NCBI GenBank assembly: GCA_041398825.1
Contig: JAWKTX010000011.1
Span: forward strand, 62,001-126,000
Reading direction: 5' to 3'
From: Planctomycetaceae bacterium
GTDB taxonomy: Bacteria; Planctomycetota; Planctomycetia; Planctomycetales; Planctomycetaceae
DNA: 64,000 bases
Made by a program: the position numbers and the translations under genes. Positions 1-8,973 of this stretch are shown piece by piece (position 1 is the first letter of the stretch; the number at the start of each line of letters is the position of its first letter). The notes beneath the pieces were generated by a model, which ran no database searches, was not told the origin of the DNA, and saw nothing but the letters and a program-made list of their open reading frames with translations.

Positions 1-486
1 ACGTTCGAGCAACTTCCCGCAGAATTCTGCATACTCCGGTGATGAATTGCTGCAGATCACGTAATGCGGGGTTTTGGTAATCCCGAACTCCGGGCCTGTG
101 ATTCCACGAAGATAGGCGGAGAGTTCGTCCGAATTGAAACGCGTGAATGGACTGTCAGAAACAGATTCCTGAATGATTGTCTCTGCCTTAACGATCCGGA
201 TTCGCCCGCTGCGTTCTTCGATAAGCAGACCGCCATCGGCAGCACGAACCAGAATTCGACCAGAAACAACGATTTCGCTTTCTGATTCGCGAATTGTCAC
301 GCTCAACGTGCCGGATTGCCCGGAACGCTCATCGCCAAAGACCGCAGAGGGACGCTGGACAGAGTCTTTCAGTTGCCCGGAGATTTGTTCGGTCGTGTTC
401 AACAGGACGCAGACCCAAAAGAACACTACAATGCGCCGCCTGCGCGCGACGTTTGCAAATCGCGCAGGGTTTTGGAGATCAACCAT
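1..486 (-). CDS. Secreted DUF1570-like planctomycete protein, N-terminal part only
   Basis: The reading frame opens at ATG (486, complement) and stays open for 162 codons to the left edge, so the C-terminus lies outside the window. Residues 15-37 form an Arg-rich stretch followed by a hydrophobic segment, a plausible signal peptide. A beta-rich region follows, and around residues 145-160 there is a TPHYVICSSN...YAEFCGKLLER block. That block resembles the start of the DUF1570 domain of planctomycete secreted proteins, which often carries a later zinc-peptidase-like motif not visible here. It is divergent from the sialidase gene, with about 130 bases between them. The family call is by motif memory only; exported hypothetical protein is the safe fallback. 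Confidence 0.6.
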   Translation of the reverse strand, partial: MVDLQNPARFANVARRRRIVVFFWVCVLLNTTEQISGQLKDSVQRPSAVFGDERSGQSGTLSVTIRESESEIVVSGRILVRAADGGLLIEERSGRIRIVKAETIIQESVSDSPFTRFNSDELSAYLRGITGPEFGITKTPHYVICSNSSPEYAEFCGKLLER

Positions 487-614
487 TGTCTGAGTGCTCT
501 TTCTCTCCGAGGAAGGGGCGAAACCAGCGAAACTGTTTCTACGCATATCCTACAGGCACAGCAGCCGTTAGAAACTCAGTAGCCGTTAGAAATACTCAAT
601 GAAAGAATCGCCAA

Positions 615-2570
615 ATGGTGCGAACCAAATTTCTCTGTCTGGCCATCACACTTATGCAGGTTCTCTGCTTTTCCGGGGACACGGGAGCGGACGAGTCGGC
701 GATAGCGGCAAGGGAACACCTGTTCCTGGAACCGAAAGTTCATGACCAGTGTTTGCAGGTTCTGAGATCCGGCCTGGCCGGTATCCATGGCGAAGACTTC
801 TGGCCAGCGATCCATGCAGCCGAAGGTTTAACTCTCGGCGGCCATTCGTCCGAAGTCATTGAAACTCTGACTCCCCTTATGGAAACGGAAACCGATGACC
901 AGCGGCGTTGTGGCCTGGCTCGTGAACTTGTGCGGGCCGGAGATGTCTTGCGGGACCGCGTTATGCTGAATATCCTGGCGGCAAACAATCCTCATGGACA
1001 CACCCATGCAGCGGAAAGTCTCTATAAGGTGTACCGCCTGGGCAGTGGTGCTGCGATGCGGATGCGGTTTGAAACGACCACAGACCTGCGTTTGAAGTTG
1101 ATGACGGCCGGCGCACTGGCTCGAGGCGGAAACCCGGAAGCGGTGGTATTTCTGCGCGAAATGCTGAACCACCGCGATCCTGAATTATGCAAAGTCGCTG
1201 CCTGGATTCTGGGAAGAATTGGCACCGTGGATGACATCCCACTGATCCAAAGTCAACTTTCCCGGCATGCCGATGAACTCACCACTGCGTACCTCAATCA
1301 TTCGCTGGCCGCACTGGGCGATCCTTCCGGGCTCGCCGCCCTCGCAAAGAATCTTCAAAGCAGCGATCCGGCTGTTCGTACTTATGCCGCTACATTTGCC
1401 GGGGACGCATGGGCCACGCATCTGGCACCATTGCTGACTACGATGCTGAATGATCCGCACAAAGATGCCGCGATTCGCGCGGCTCAGTCATTGCTGCAGA
1501 TGTCACGGGGCGAATCAGTCGCGGTGAATGAGGATGTGTCACGAATTGTCTTCGCAGCAACCGGGGAGCATCCACGAAATACAGAAGGGTCAGTGATCGA
1601 ACTGGCGGATGGATCACTTCTGTTTGCTGCAACTCAGTTCGAAGACAGAGGAAGTGATTTCGACAGCGCAAAGATTGTTGCCAGTCGGTCCGGAGACGGA
1701 GGACGCACCTGGTCATTACCGACTATCCTGCAAGAGAATACCGGCGGGATGAACGTAATGAGCGTCACCTTGCGCAGGATTCAGAATCAATCCGCGAACC
1801 GAATCGCACTGTTTTATCTTCAGAAGAACGGACTGGACGATTTGGACATGTATGTTCGCTTTTCTGACGACGAAGCCCGAACGTTTGGTGCTCCGATTCT
1901 CGTAACCAGCGATCCTGGTTACCACGTGATCAACAATGATCGAGTACTTCAGCTGACCGGCGGTCGGCTGCTGGTGCCAGCGGCTTCCACTTCTGATGTG
2001 AAGTCGGTAAACCATTTTGTGAGTCATTGTTATCTCTCGGATGATGGCGGCGAAACATGGAGATCCCCTGTCAGCGATGGAGGCGATGGCAGATTTGTTG
2101 ACGCGGCCAGACGAGGAGCGATGGAGCCGGATCTCGTGGAACTCCGGGACGGTCGCATCATGATGCTTGTTCGAACCCAGTTGGGGGACATTGGCCGAAG
2201 CTACTCGAGCGATCGGGGTGAAACGTGGTCGGAAATGGAATTGCTGGGATTGCGAGCACCCGAGGCCCCTTGCACCGTTCGGCGGATACCATCCACAGGT
2301 CATCTGATGCTGGTTTGGAACCATACCTGGCAGGAAGGTCAGGGCCATGGAGGCCGTCGAACCCCGCTAACGGTCGCATTGTCCAAAGATGAAGGCACAA
2401 ACTGGTCAATTGCCTGCAACCTTGAGACCGACCCGGAACGTACCTTTTCCTACACAAGTCTGACCTTTATTCACCACCGAGCTGTCATGAGCTATTGGGA
2501 CAATACCGGATCGCAATATTCATGTCGGTTTCGTTCTGTGCCAGTGAGTCGGTTCTATCGATCGGAATGA
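615..2570 (+). CDS. Secreted HEAT-repeat / sialidase-fold (BNR, Asp-box) protein
   Basis: A 651-residue exported protein with two parts. Residues 1-25 form a signal peptide (hydrophobic stretch, then GADES). Residues ~30-305 are helical repeats of HEAT type, for example AAWILGRIGTVDDIPLI and SSDPAVRTYAATFAGDAW. Residues ~310-650 form a six-bladed sialidase-like propeller with Asp-boxes (S-x-D-x-G-x-T-W): SGDGGRTW, SDDGGETW, SSDRGETW and SKDEGTNW. Members of this fold include exo-sialidases and many planctomycete glycan-binding or hydrolysing proteins, so the exact substrate cannot be named. The stop is one base before the start of the next gene, suggesting co-transcription with the helicase, which is functionally odd. 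Confidence 0.85.
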   Translation: MVRTKFLCLAITLMQVLCFSGDTGADESAIAAREHLFLEPKVHDQCLQVLRSGLAGIHGEDFWPAIHAAEGLTLGGHSSEVIETLTPLMETETDDQRRCGLARELVRAGDVLRDRVMLNILAANNPHGHTHAAESLYKVYRLGSGAAMRMRFETTTDLRLKLMTAGALARGGNPEAVVFLREMLNHRDPELCKVAAWILGRIGTVDDIPLIQSQLSRHADELTTAYLNHSLAALGDPSGLAALAKNLQSSDPAVRTYAATFAGDAWATHLAPLLTTMLNDPHKDAAIRAAQSLLQMSRGESVAVNEDVSRIVFAATGEHPRNTEGSVIELADGSLLFAATQFEDRGSDFDSAKIVASRSGDGGRTWSLPTILQENTGGMNVMSVTLRRIQNQSANRIALFYLQKNGLDDLDMYVRFSDDEARTFGAPILVTSDPGYHVINNDRVLQLTGGRLLVPAASTSDVKSVNHFVSHCYLSDDGGETWRSPVSDGGDGRFVDAARRGAMEPDLVELRDGRIMMLVRTQLGDIGRSYSSDRGETWSEMELLGLRAPEAPCTVRRIPSTGHLMLVWNHTWQEGQGHGGRRTPLTVALSKDEGTNWSIACNLETDPERTFSYTSLTFIHHRAVMSYWDNTGSQYSCRFRSVPVSRFYRSE

Positions 2571-2571
2571 A

Positions 2572-5352
2572 ATGGAATCTGCCGAGATCAGTTCAGAAGA
2601 AGTGGCATTGCGATACCTGGAGCAATTGCCCTGGCCACCCTACCCGTTTCAGGAACAGGCTATCCTGTCATGGTTTGAGAAGGACGATGGATTGCTCGTT
2701 TGCGCGCCGACGGGCAGCGGCAAAACGGTTGTTGCAGAAACGGCAATGTTCGAAGCATTGTTGACAGGACGCCGGGCCTATTACACAACGCCACTCATCG
2801 CGTTGACGGAGCAGAAGTTTTACGAATTGCGCGAGTCAGCGGTTCGCTGGGGCTTCAGTGCAGATGATGTCGGTCTGGTGACTGGAAACCGTCGAATCAA
2901 CCCCGATGCTCGTTTGTTAGTTGTCGTCGCAGAAATTCTCCTCAATCGGTTATTGTCGCCTGAGGAATTTCCGTTCGACGACGTGTCTGCCGTTGTGATG
3001 GATGAATTTCACAGCTTCAACGACATTGAACGTGGTATTGTCTGGGAACTGTCGCTGGGAATTCTGCCGAAACACGTGCGAGTTCTGCTCATCAGCGCCA
3101 CGGTCGGGAATGCGGCTGATTTTGTTGTCTGGCTCGCACGTCAGCATGGTCGTCGACTGCGATTACTGCAAAGCGAAGAACGCCGTGTCCCTCTTACCTT
3201 TACGTGGGTGGGGGACGAAATGCTTTCGGATCATCTGGAGAAAATGGCGGACGGCGAAGATGAGAATCGTTACACGCCGGCGCTCGTATTCTGTTTTAAC
3301 AGAAACGAATGCTGGAGCGTTGCTGAGCAGCTGAAAGGCAAACGGCTTCTGGCGGATGGCCAGCAGAAACAGTTGCAAGCCGAGCTCGACCAGGTTGACT
3401 GGAGCATCGGGGCTGGTGGGAAGCTGAAGCAGATACTGATTCGAGGGGTTGGTATTCATCACGCCGGCTTGTTGCCCAAATACAGACGCATCATTGAAAA
3501 GCTGTTCCAGAAGAAACTTCTGTCGATTTGTGTCTGCACCGAAACACTGGCCGCCGGCATCAATCTTCCAGCCAGATCCGTCGTGATGACATCGCTGCTC
3601 AAGGGGCCGCCGGGCCGCATGAAAGTCATCGAGGCCAGTTCTGCTCATCAGATGTTCGGGCGCGCAGGACGCCCACAATTTGACAGTCGTGGCTTTGTTT
3701 TTGCCGTCGCACATGAAGATGACGTACGATTGTTTCGCTGGCAGGAAAAGTACGACGCGATTCCGGAAGACACCCGCGATCCTATGCTGATCAAGGCGAA
3801 AAAGAACCTGAAGAAGAAGATGCCCAAACGCAGGGAAGGTCAGCAATACTGGACAGAACGGCAATTTGAAGTTTTGCAGACCGCACCGCCAGCCAGACTT
3901 TCAAGTCGGGGCCGGTTTCCGTGGAGACTGCTGGCCTTCCTGATCAGAAAAACTGGCTCTGTAATGACGATGCAGGAAACGGTCCGGAAACGCCTGCTGG
4001 ATTCTGATCAAAAAGACGATGCCGAGCGACTTCTGAAACGCATGCTGATTACGCTGGATGCCGCAGGCATGATTTCACTGGATCCTGTACCGCCGGGGCG
4101 AGCAGGCACCAGTGAATCCGGAGATGACAAATCGATGTCTGACCGACCATTTCATTCGGTCATTGCTGGCTCCGGTGGTGGTGCATCGCTGTTGCCGAAA
4201 GACGGGACTGTCTGGACTGCCACTCGATCTCGATGGACCACAGGAGAACAGGAAAAACTGGAAATCGGCGAAGTTCATGATTTCAGCAGCACTGCGTTGA
4301 GCGATGAGGAAGTGGATGCCTTTGGACTTGGGATTTTCGCAGATGACGACGCTGCTCAGGACGCCAATGAGAACACAGAAACGCTGAACGTCAGTGAGAC
4401 AACGGAATCGGTTGAGCCCGCGAACGTCCTTCCGGCAGATTCAAACGCATCAATGACATCGCCAGTCGCGGCCGAAGCCGTTGAGAAGCAACCAACCACG
4501 ACGGGGGAGTTACCAACGAGTGGAGGCGGTTTACTCGGGAAGTTGATTCAGGAAGCGATGGAAACTGGTCAGGCTTCGACGTCGGTTGCGAAGAAAAAGT
4601 CTCAGGCGACGGCATCCTCCGGCACTTCGTCAGGTCGTCTGGATGACGCAGGTTCACTCATCACTTACGAGCCGAAGCTCGCAATTCCAACCGATCAACT
4701 GCCATTGCTTTTTGCTTTTCGGAGCATCAACCCTTTGTACGGAATGTTTCTTGCGGAGCACATGCACCTCGCCAACTACGAAGAACGCCTGCAGTTGCTC
4801 GAAGCGGTTCTCGATATGCCAAGAAGTGTTTCCGGAATGGTGCGGGTTCCATTTCCGGATCAAATGCCACCAGGACCTCTGGCGTCAGACTATCTGAACC
4901 AAAAACTGATTTCGCGAGGGCTTGTCACTGTTGACGAACTGCAGGGGTTTCGCGACGAAGAGACGGGGCGTCGTATTCCGCCTCTCGTTCTGGGTGACAA
5001 AATGCGTCTGCTTTTTCGAAGCGAGTATCCAGGCGTGGATGACGTGTTCAGCACCAGCGTTTGGTGCGTGGGAGACTTGCTTCGTTACGGCGGGAACTTT
5101 GATCGCTATGTCCGGGCCAGGGAATTAACAAAGCAGGAAGGAGTGATCTTTCGCCACTGTCTTCGGCTGATCCTTCTCTGTGGCGAGTTCTCTCAGATTG
5201 AACCGCCGAATATTGATCCCGCGGAATGGCGAACAGACCTGGCCGAACTCGCCTCGATCCTCACGGATTCCTGTCGTGCAGTGGATCCCGACAGCACTGA
5301 TGAGGTTGTCGAAGCCCTGCAGAACCAGACCCTGAATCCTGATCAGTTGTGA
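2572..5352 (+). CDS. Ski2-like DExH-box RNA helicase
   Basis: A 926-residue SF2 helicase. Motif I is APTGSGKT (residues 45-52), motif II is DEFH (144-147), motif III is SAT (175-177). The Ski2-type motif IV region GIHHAGLLPKYRR is near 293, motif V ETLAAGINLPARS near 323, and motif VI HQMFGRAGRPQ near 359. Ski2-like enzymes unwind or remodel RNA, or sometimes DNA, using ATP. Residues ~580-700 form an acidic, Thr/Ser/Glu-rich linker of low complexity between the helicase core and a C-terminal helical domain. It starts one base after the sialidase stop and converges on ilvB across a symmetric terminator. The helicase assignment is sure; the biological substrate is not visible. Confidence 0.9.
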   Translation: MESAEISSEEVALRYLEQLPWPPYPFQEQAILSWFEKDDGLLVCAPTGSGKTVVAETAMFEALLTGRRAYYTTPLIALTEQKFYELRESAVRWGFSADDVGLVTGNRRINPDARLLVVVAEILLNRLLSPEEFPFDDVSAVVMDEFHSFNDIERGIVWELSLGILPKHVRVLLISATVGNAADFVVWLARQHGRRLRLLQSEERRVPLTFTWVGDEMLSDHLEKMADGEDENRYTPALVFCFNRNECWSVAEQLKGKRLLADGQQKQLQAELDQVDWSIGAGGKLKQILIRGVGIHHAGLLPKYRRIIEKLFQKKLLSICVCTETLAAGINLPARSVVMTSLLKGPPGRMKVIEASSAHQMFGRAGRPQFDSRGFVFAVAHEDDVRLFRWQEKYDAIPEDTRDPMLIKAKKNLKKKMPKRREGQQYWTERQFEVLQTAPPARLSSRGRFPWRLLAFLIRKTGSVMTMQETVRKRLLDSDQKDDAERLLKRMLITLDAAGMISLDPVPPGRAGTSESGDDKSMSDRPFHSVIAGSGGGASLLPKDGTVWTATRSRWTTGEQEKLEIGEVHDFSSTALSDEEVDAFGLGIFADDDAAQDANENTETLNVSETTESVEPANVLPADSNASMTSPVAAEAVEKQPTTTGELPTSGGGLLGKLIQEAMETGQASTSVAKKKSQATASSGTSSGRLDDAGSLITYEPKLAIPTDQLPLLFAFRSINPLYGMFLAEHMHLANYEERLQLLEAVLDMPRSVSGMVRVPFPDQMPPGPLASDYLNQKLISRGLVTVDELQGFRDEETGRRIPPLVLGDKMRLLFRSEYPGVDDVFSTSVWCVGDLLRYGGNFDRYVRARELTKQEGVIFRHCLRLILLCGEFSQIEPPNIDPAEWRTDLAELASILTDSCRAVDPDSTDEVVEALQNQTLNPDQL

Positions 5353-5394
5353 TCGCGTGCGATGGTCCTGCACGCACGGCCAAAGGATAGAAAC

Positions 5395-5430
5395 AAAAAA
5401 GGGTGAAACCCAATCTGGTCTCACCCTTTT
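5395..5430. terminator. Bidirectional intrinsic terminator
   Basis: A run of A, then GGGTGA (5401-5406), a 14-base loop, TCACCC (5421-5426), then TTTT. Including the flanking A and T tracts the stem is 10 bp (5397-5406 with 5421-5430). It works in both directions, which fits its place between the converging helicase and ilvB genes. Confidence 0.85.
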
Positions 5431-5456
5431 AGTTTTCTGCTGGTTGCTTGATCCAG

Positions 5457-7238
5457 TTACTCGACGATGATTTCCCTGACGGTTCTGCCGCTTGGGATCA
5501 TTGGCAGGACGTGTTCCTGATAGGGGCAGATGACATCCAGAAGGTACGGGCCATCGTGATCGAGCATCGCGGCCAGAGCCTTTGGAAACTCAGCCTTGCT
5601 TCGAACCTGTGAAGCTGTGACGCCGTATCCCCGGGCAATCTGCACGAAGTTCGGGAATGTCTCGACCGGCATCGATCCATCGCCCTCTCCCAGCGCTTCG
5701 GGGTGATGGACCGGGCCAAGATATGTATGGGCTCGACGACCGTCGTTAAACCGGTCCTCCCATTGAACCACCATTCCCAGATGCTGGTTATTGAGCAGGA
5801 GAATTTTGACAGGGAGCTTTTCGCAGAACAGGGTGCCCAGTTCCTGAATGTTCATCTGGAACGAACCATCACCATCAATATCCACAACCAGGGATTCCGG
5901 GTGCGCAGTCTGAACTCCCATCGCAGCTGGAAGGCCGAAGCCCATGGTGCCAAGACCAGAACTGCTCATCCATCGGCGTGGTTTGTCGAACTTATAGAAC
6001 TGAGCCGACCACATCTGGTGTTGCCCGACTCCCACGGTGATATAAGTGTCTCTTTCACTGGTCTGGCGCCAAAGTTCCTCAATGGCGTACTGCTGCAGGA
6101 TTGCATCTCCCGCATCCGCGTAGCTCAACGGAAACTTGTCTTTCCAGACGCTGATTTGCTGGTGCCATTCCGTCAGGTCCGGGATATCCGAATCTTTCAG
6201 CTCGGCATTGATCGCTTCGAGGCAGGATTTGACATCCGTCACGATGGGGATGTGAGCTTCTTTGTTCTTGTGGATTTCAGATGGATCGATGTCGACGTGG
6301 ACGATCTTGCCATGTTTCGCGAACTCTTCCAGTTTTCCGGTGACCCGGTCATCGAATCGAACACCGAATGCCAGAAGCAAATCCGACTGGTCGACTGCGT
6401 AGTTGGCATACACAGTCCCGTGCATGCCGAGCATATGCAGAGATTGCGGATGAGTTCCAGGAAAAACGCCAAGTCCCATCACGGTCATCGCAACCGGGAT
6501 GCCCGTTCGGAGGGCCAGCTTAGTGAGTTCTTCAGACGCCTCACTCTGGATGCACCCTCCACCTACATAAAGCACTGGTCGCTTGCTTCGCCGGATCGCA
6601 GCAATCACCTGCCGGATCTGCTCCGGTGCGGCGGTTCGAACTTCCGGATGGTATCCTGGAAGCTTGAAGCCCGGATCAAAGTCGACTTCTGACAGTGGAA
6701 TCTCAGCCAGTTGTACATCTTTCGGGAAGTCGATCAGCACAGGCCCCGGTCGCCCGGTCGAAGCGATGTGGTACGCTTCTTTGACGATTCTTGCGACATC
6801 CCGGATGTCGGTAATCATGTAATGATGTTTTGTGATTGCCCGACAGACTTCGACAATTGGTGTTTCCTGAAACGCGTCGCTGCCAATAACAGCCTGCGGC
6901 ACCTGTCCGGTGATGGCAATCATCGGAATGCTGTCCAGCTTTGCATCCGCAATGCCCGTCACCAGGTTTGTGGCCCCGGGACCGCTGGTCGCCATGCACA
7001 CACCAACTTCTCCAGTCGAGCGAGCGATGCCCTGTGCAGCAAAGCAGCCTCCCTGTTCGTGCCGTGGCAGGATCGTCCGGATGTCGTCGCGTCGCTCTCG
7101 TAACGCCTGGTGGAGCGGCATGCTGCATCCGCCTGGATAGGCAAAGATGCTTTTCGTTTGGTGCCGAATCAGCATTTCTACCAGAATCTGGGCACCGTTA
7201 ATTGTTTGTGTCGCCTTTTCAACCGTAGCCAACGTCAT
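5457..7238 (-). CDS. ilvB: Acetolactate synthase, large catalytic subunit
   Basis: A 593-residue ThDP enzyme that condenses two pyruvates, or pyruvate and 2-oxobutyrate, in the first common step of branched-chain amino acid synthesis. The N-terminal PYR domain has the catalytic Glu in LPRHEQGG (E61) and the typical GVCMATSGPGATNLVTG stretch. The C-terminal PP domain carries the ThDP/Mg motif GDGSF...NN near residues 450-480. The length is normal for IlvB/IlvI. No regulatory subunit gene (ilvN/ilvH) or ilvC is adjacent, so the small subunit must be elsewhere. The start ATG begins MTLATVEKATQTINGA. Transcription probably stops at the symmetric hairpin just past the stop codon. Confidence 0.97.
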   Translation of the reverse strand: MTLATVEKATQTINGAQILVEMLIRHQTKSIFAYPGGCSMPLHQALRERRDDIRTILPRHEQGGCFAAQGIARSTGEVGVCMATSGPGATNLVTGIADAKLDSIPMIAITGQVPQAVIGSDAFQETPIVEVCRAITKHHYMITDIRDVARIVKEAYHIASTGRPGPVLIDFPKDVQLAEIPLSEVDFDPGFKLPGYHPEVRTAAPEQIRQVIAAIRRSKRPVLYVGGGCIQSEASEELTKLALRTGIPVAMTVMGLGVFPGTHPQSLHMLGMHGTVYANYAVDQSDLLLAFGVRFDDRVTGKLEEFAKHGKIVHVDIDPSEIHKNKEAHIPIVTDVKSCLEAINAELKDSDIPDLTEWHQQISVWKDKFPLSYADAGDAILQQYAIEELWRQTSERDTYITVGVGQHQMWSAQFYKFDKPRRWMSSSGLGTMGFGLPAAMGVQTAHPESLVVDIDGDGSFQMNIQELGTLFCEKLPVKILLLNNQHLGMVVQWEDRFNDGRRAHTYLGPVHHPEALGEGDGSMPVETFPNFVQIARGYGVTASQVRSKAEFPKALAAMLDHDGPYLLDVICPYQEHVLPMIPSGRTVREIIVE

Positions 7239-7677
7239 TCACCTCAGCAAAAGAACGGGGTCATCCAGCAGGTTCTCAGGTCGATTTGTCGGATTGAAAC
7301 TTTGCCTGGATTCATTCCGTTTCGGCAGGAACTGCGTGTCAGCAGTTTACGTACGCGTCTTCGTGTGTTCGACCCCGGATTCGGGCAGATTCCTTCGAAT
7401 CATTGAATTCATGCCCATTCTTCCCAGTTAGAACAGACTTCCGGCAGAGGCCGACCACAGGGGGTTCCCGCAGAATCGACGACGTCCCGAATGACAATCT
7501 CAGCAATTTGACCCTTGAGTTATCCATGTGTTCGGAATAGATTGCCCAGCCGTTCAGTTTTTCACCCGTGAGACTCTGGGAATACCCAACACTGACGTTG
7601 GTGGTCTCAAACGGGCTTATGAATTGTGGTCGACATGACTTCGACCGGGCATTCAGTGTTTCAGGGAGGAACCACCG
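7239..7677. other. Intergenic region upstream of ilvB and of the zinc-ribbon gene
   Basis: About 440 bases between divergent genes, so it must hold two promoters. I see no clear -35/-10 pair, leader peptide, attenuator or tRNA. Short open frames here have no protein-like composition. The right end carries a good ribosome site (AGGGAGG, 7663-7669) for the gene at 7678. Confidence 0.5.
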
Positions 7678-8007
7678 ATGAATCGCGTGCCACTACGTCT
7701 TTATTCACCGCCTGCTGAAGACATCGACAACGAACTGGATGCTGACGTTATCCCTTTCGAAGCCGCTCGACGAACTATCATTTTCAGTGGTCGCTTCACG
7801 GAGCCCACCCGTCGTGCGAGACTGATCCGGGATAACCGAACCTGCCCAAATTGCTCACACTGCGATATTGAGCCACTGGAGCTGCAGGACGCTATGATCA
7901 GCCCCAAGAGTCGCCTGCCCGTTCCGGGCACAGCAACCATCGTCGGTTTCCACTGTAATGACTGCGGAACGGAATGGCCTGTCTACGAGATTCGACGTAA
8001 CGGCTGA
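7678..8007 (+). CDS. Small zinc-ribbon protein of unknown function
   Basis: A 109-residue soluble protein. Two Cys pairs, CPNCSHC (near residue 59) and CNDCG (near 96), form a zinc ribbon in the C-terminal half; the N-terminal half is polar without a recognisable domain. The start is well supported by AGGGAGG eight bases upstream, one of the few strong ribosome sites in the window. Such small zinc-ribbon proteins are widespread in planctomycetes with no assigned role. A nucleic-acid or protein-binding function is likely from the fold alone, but this is inference. Confidence 0.75.
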   Translation: MNRVPLRLYSPPAEDIDNELDADVIPFEAARRTIIFSGRFTEPTRRARLIRDNRTCPNCSHCDIEPLELQDAMISPKSRLPVPGTATIVGFHCNDCGTEWPVYEIRRNG

Positions 8008-8254
8008 AAACTGTGGTTCGGACGCCATGGTCGGTATCGCTCGGAACGCCCCTCAGTCAACAACCGACCGTCCATCCAGGCTGGTCAGTGGGAATGATGC
8101 CAAGTAACATCGAGTCTCGGCGTCTGGATAAAGCCCCCATTTGTGATGGATTTGCTGGCGTGCGTTTGTCTTCGGATCTCGCCACAGGTGGTTGTTTTGC
8201 TCGGCGGTCAGTATCAATGATCCAACCAATAAGATTCTCTGCGGCAGGAAGAAA

Positions 8255-8776
8255 ATGACAACGTCACTTGGCAGCATCATGGCTGAATCACTGAATCTGT
8301 CGCTGAACTACGCAGAACGAATGTTGAAGGACATCACGCCATCGATGTTTGCCAGGATCGCAACGCCTGGTGGCGTCGCGGTTGATTCCAACCATGCCGC
8401 ATTTATCTACGGGCATTTGAGTCTCTATGGTCCGCGGATTCTTGAGCAACTGGACCTTCCTGCTCCTCTGATTCCGGACGGTTTCGATGTGGTATTCTCG
8501 AAAGACGCGAAATGCGTTGACGATCCGGACGCCACCATCTACCCATCGATGGAGGTGATCACTACGGCATTCTTCAACGGGCATCGAGCCGTGGAGCAGG
8601 TGCTTCGAACGACGCCCGACGAAGTTTTTTCGGTACAGAATCCACAGGAAGGGCGAATGCGAGAGCTGTTCCCAACACTGGGCTCAATGCACAATTTTTA
8701 CCTGGGCGGTCACATGATGATTCATCTGGGCCAGCTGAGTGCATGGCGACGAATGATGGGCCTGGGCCCAGCCTGA
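8255..8776 (+). CDS. DinB-superfamily (four-helix, putative metal-binding) protein
   Basis: About 173 residues. The start chosen, MTTSLGSIMAES, has AGGAAG five bases upstream; an in-frame ATG at 8192 would add 21 residues of poor quality. Helices carry spaced histidines: NHAAFIYGHLSLYG near residue 45, a central NGH, and GHMMIHLGQLSAWRRMMG at the end. This pattern is that of DinB-like proteins, which bind a metal through three His and include thiol-dependent S-transferases. The substrate is unknown. The gene is flanked by the zinc-ribbon gene (same strand) and converges on gatB. Confidence 0.75.
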   Translation: MTTSLGSIMAESLNLSLNYAERMLKDITPSMFARIATPGGVAVDSNHAAFIYGHLSLYGPRILEQLDLPAPLIPDGFDVVFSKDAKCVDDPDATIYPSMEVITTAFFNGHRAVEQVLRTTPDEVFSVQNPQEGRMRELFPTLGSMHNFYLGGHMMIHLGQLSAWRRMMGLGPA

Positions 8777-8973
8777 ATCGCGGATCGGATACCTGAATCC
8801 CGGACGCGCTTTTGAATTTTCAACGATACACCGCCGCGAACTGTGGTTCACCAAAACGGCCGAGCGACAAATAGTCAGCTACCGAAACGAACGCATCGAC
8901 ATCCGGCTGCCATCATCTGTAGAGAAATGGCTCTCCGGAGTTGTGCACGGACTCCCGAAAGTCGCGTCACCCA

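Noticed and set aside
1716..2348. A 210-codon frame on the - strand
   Set aside because: Antisense to the sialidase propeller; no motif or ribosome site.
3163..3864. A 233-codon frame on the - strand
   Set aside because: Antisense to the helicase core, which carries all its motifs.
5703..6692. A 329-codon open frame on the + strand
   Set aside because: It lies fully antisense to ilvB, whose product matches its family from end to end; the antisense translation has no domain.
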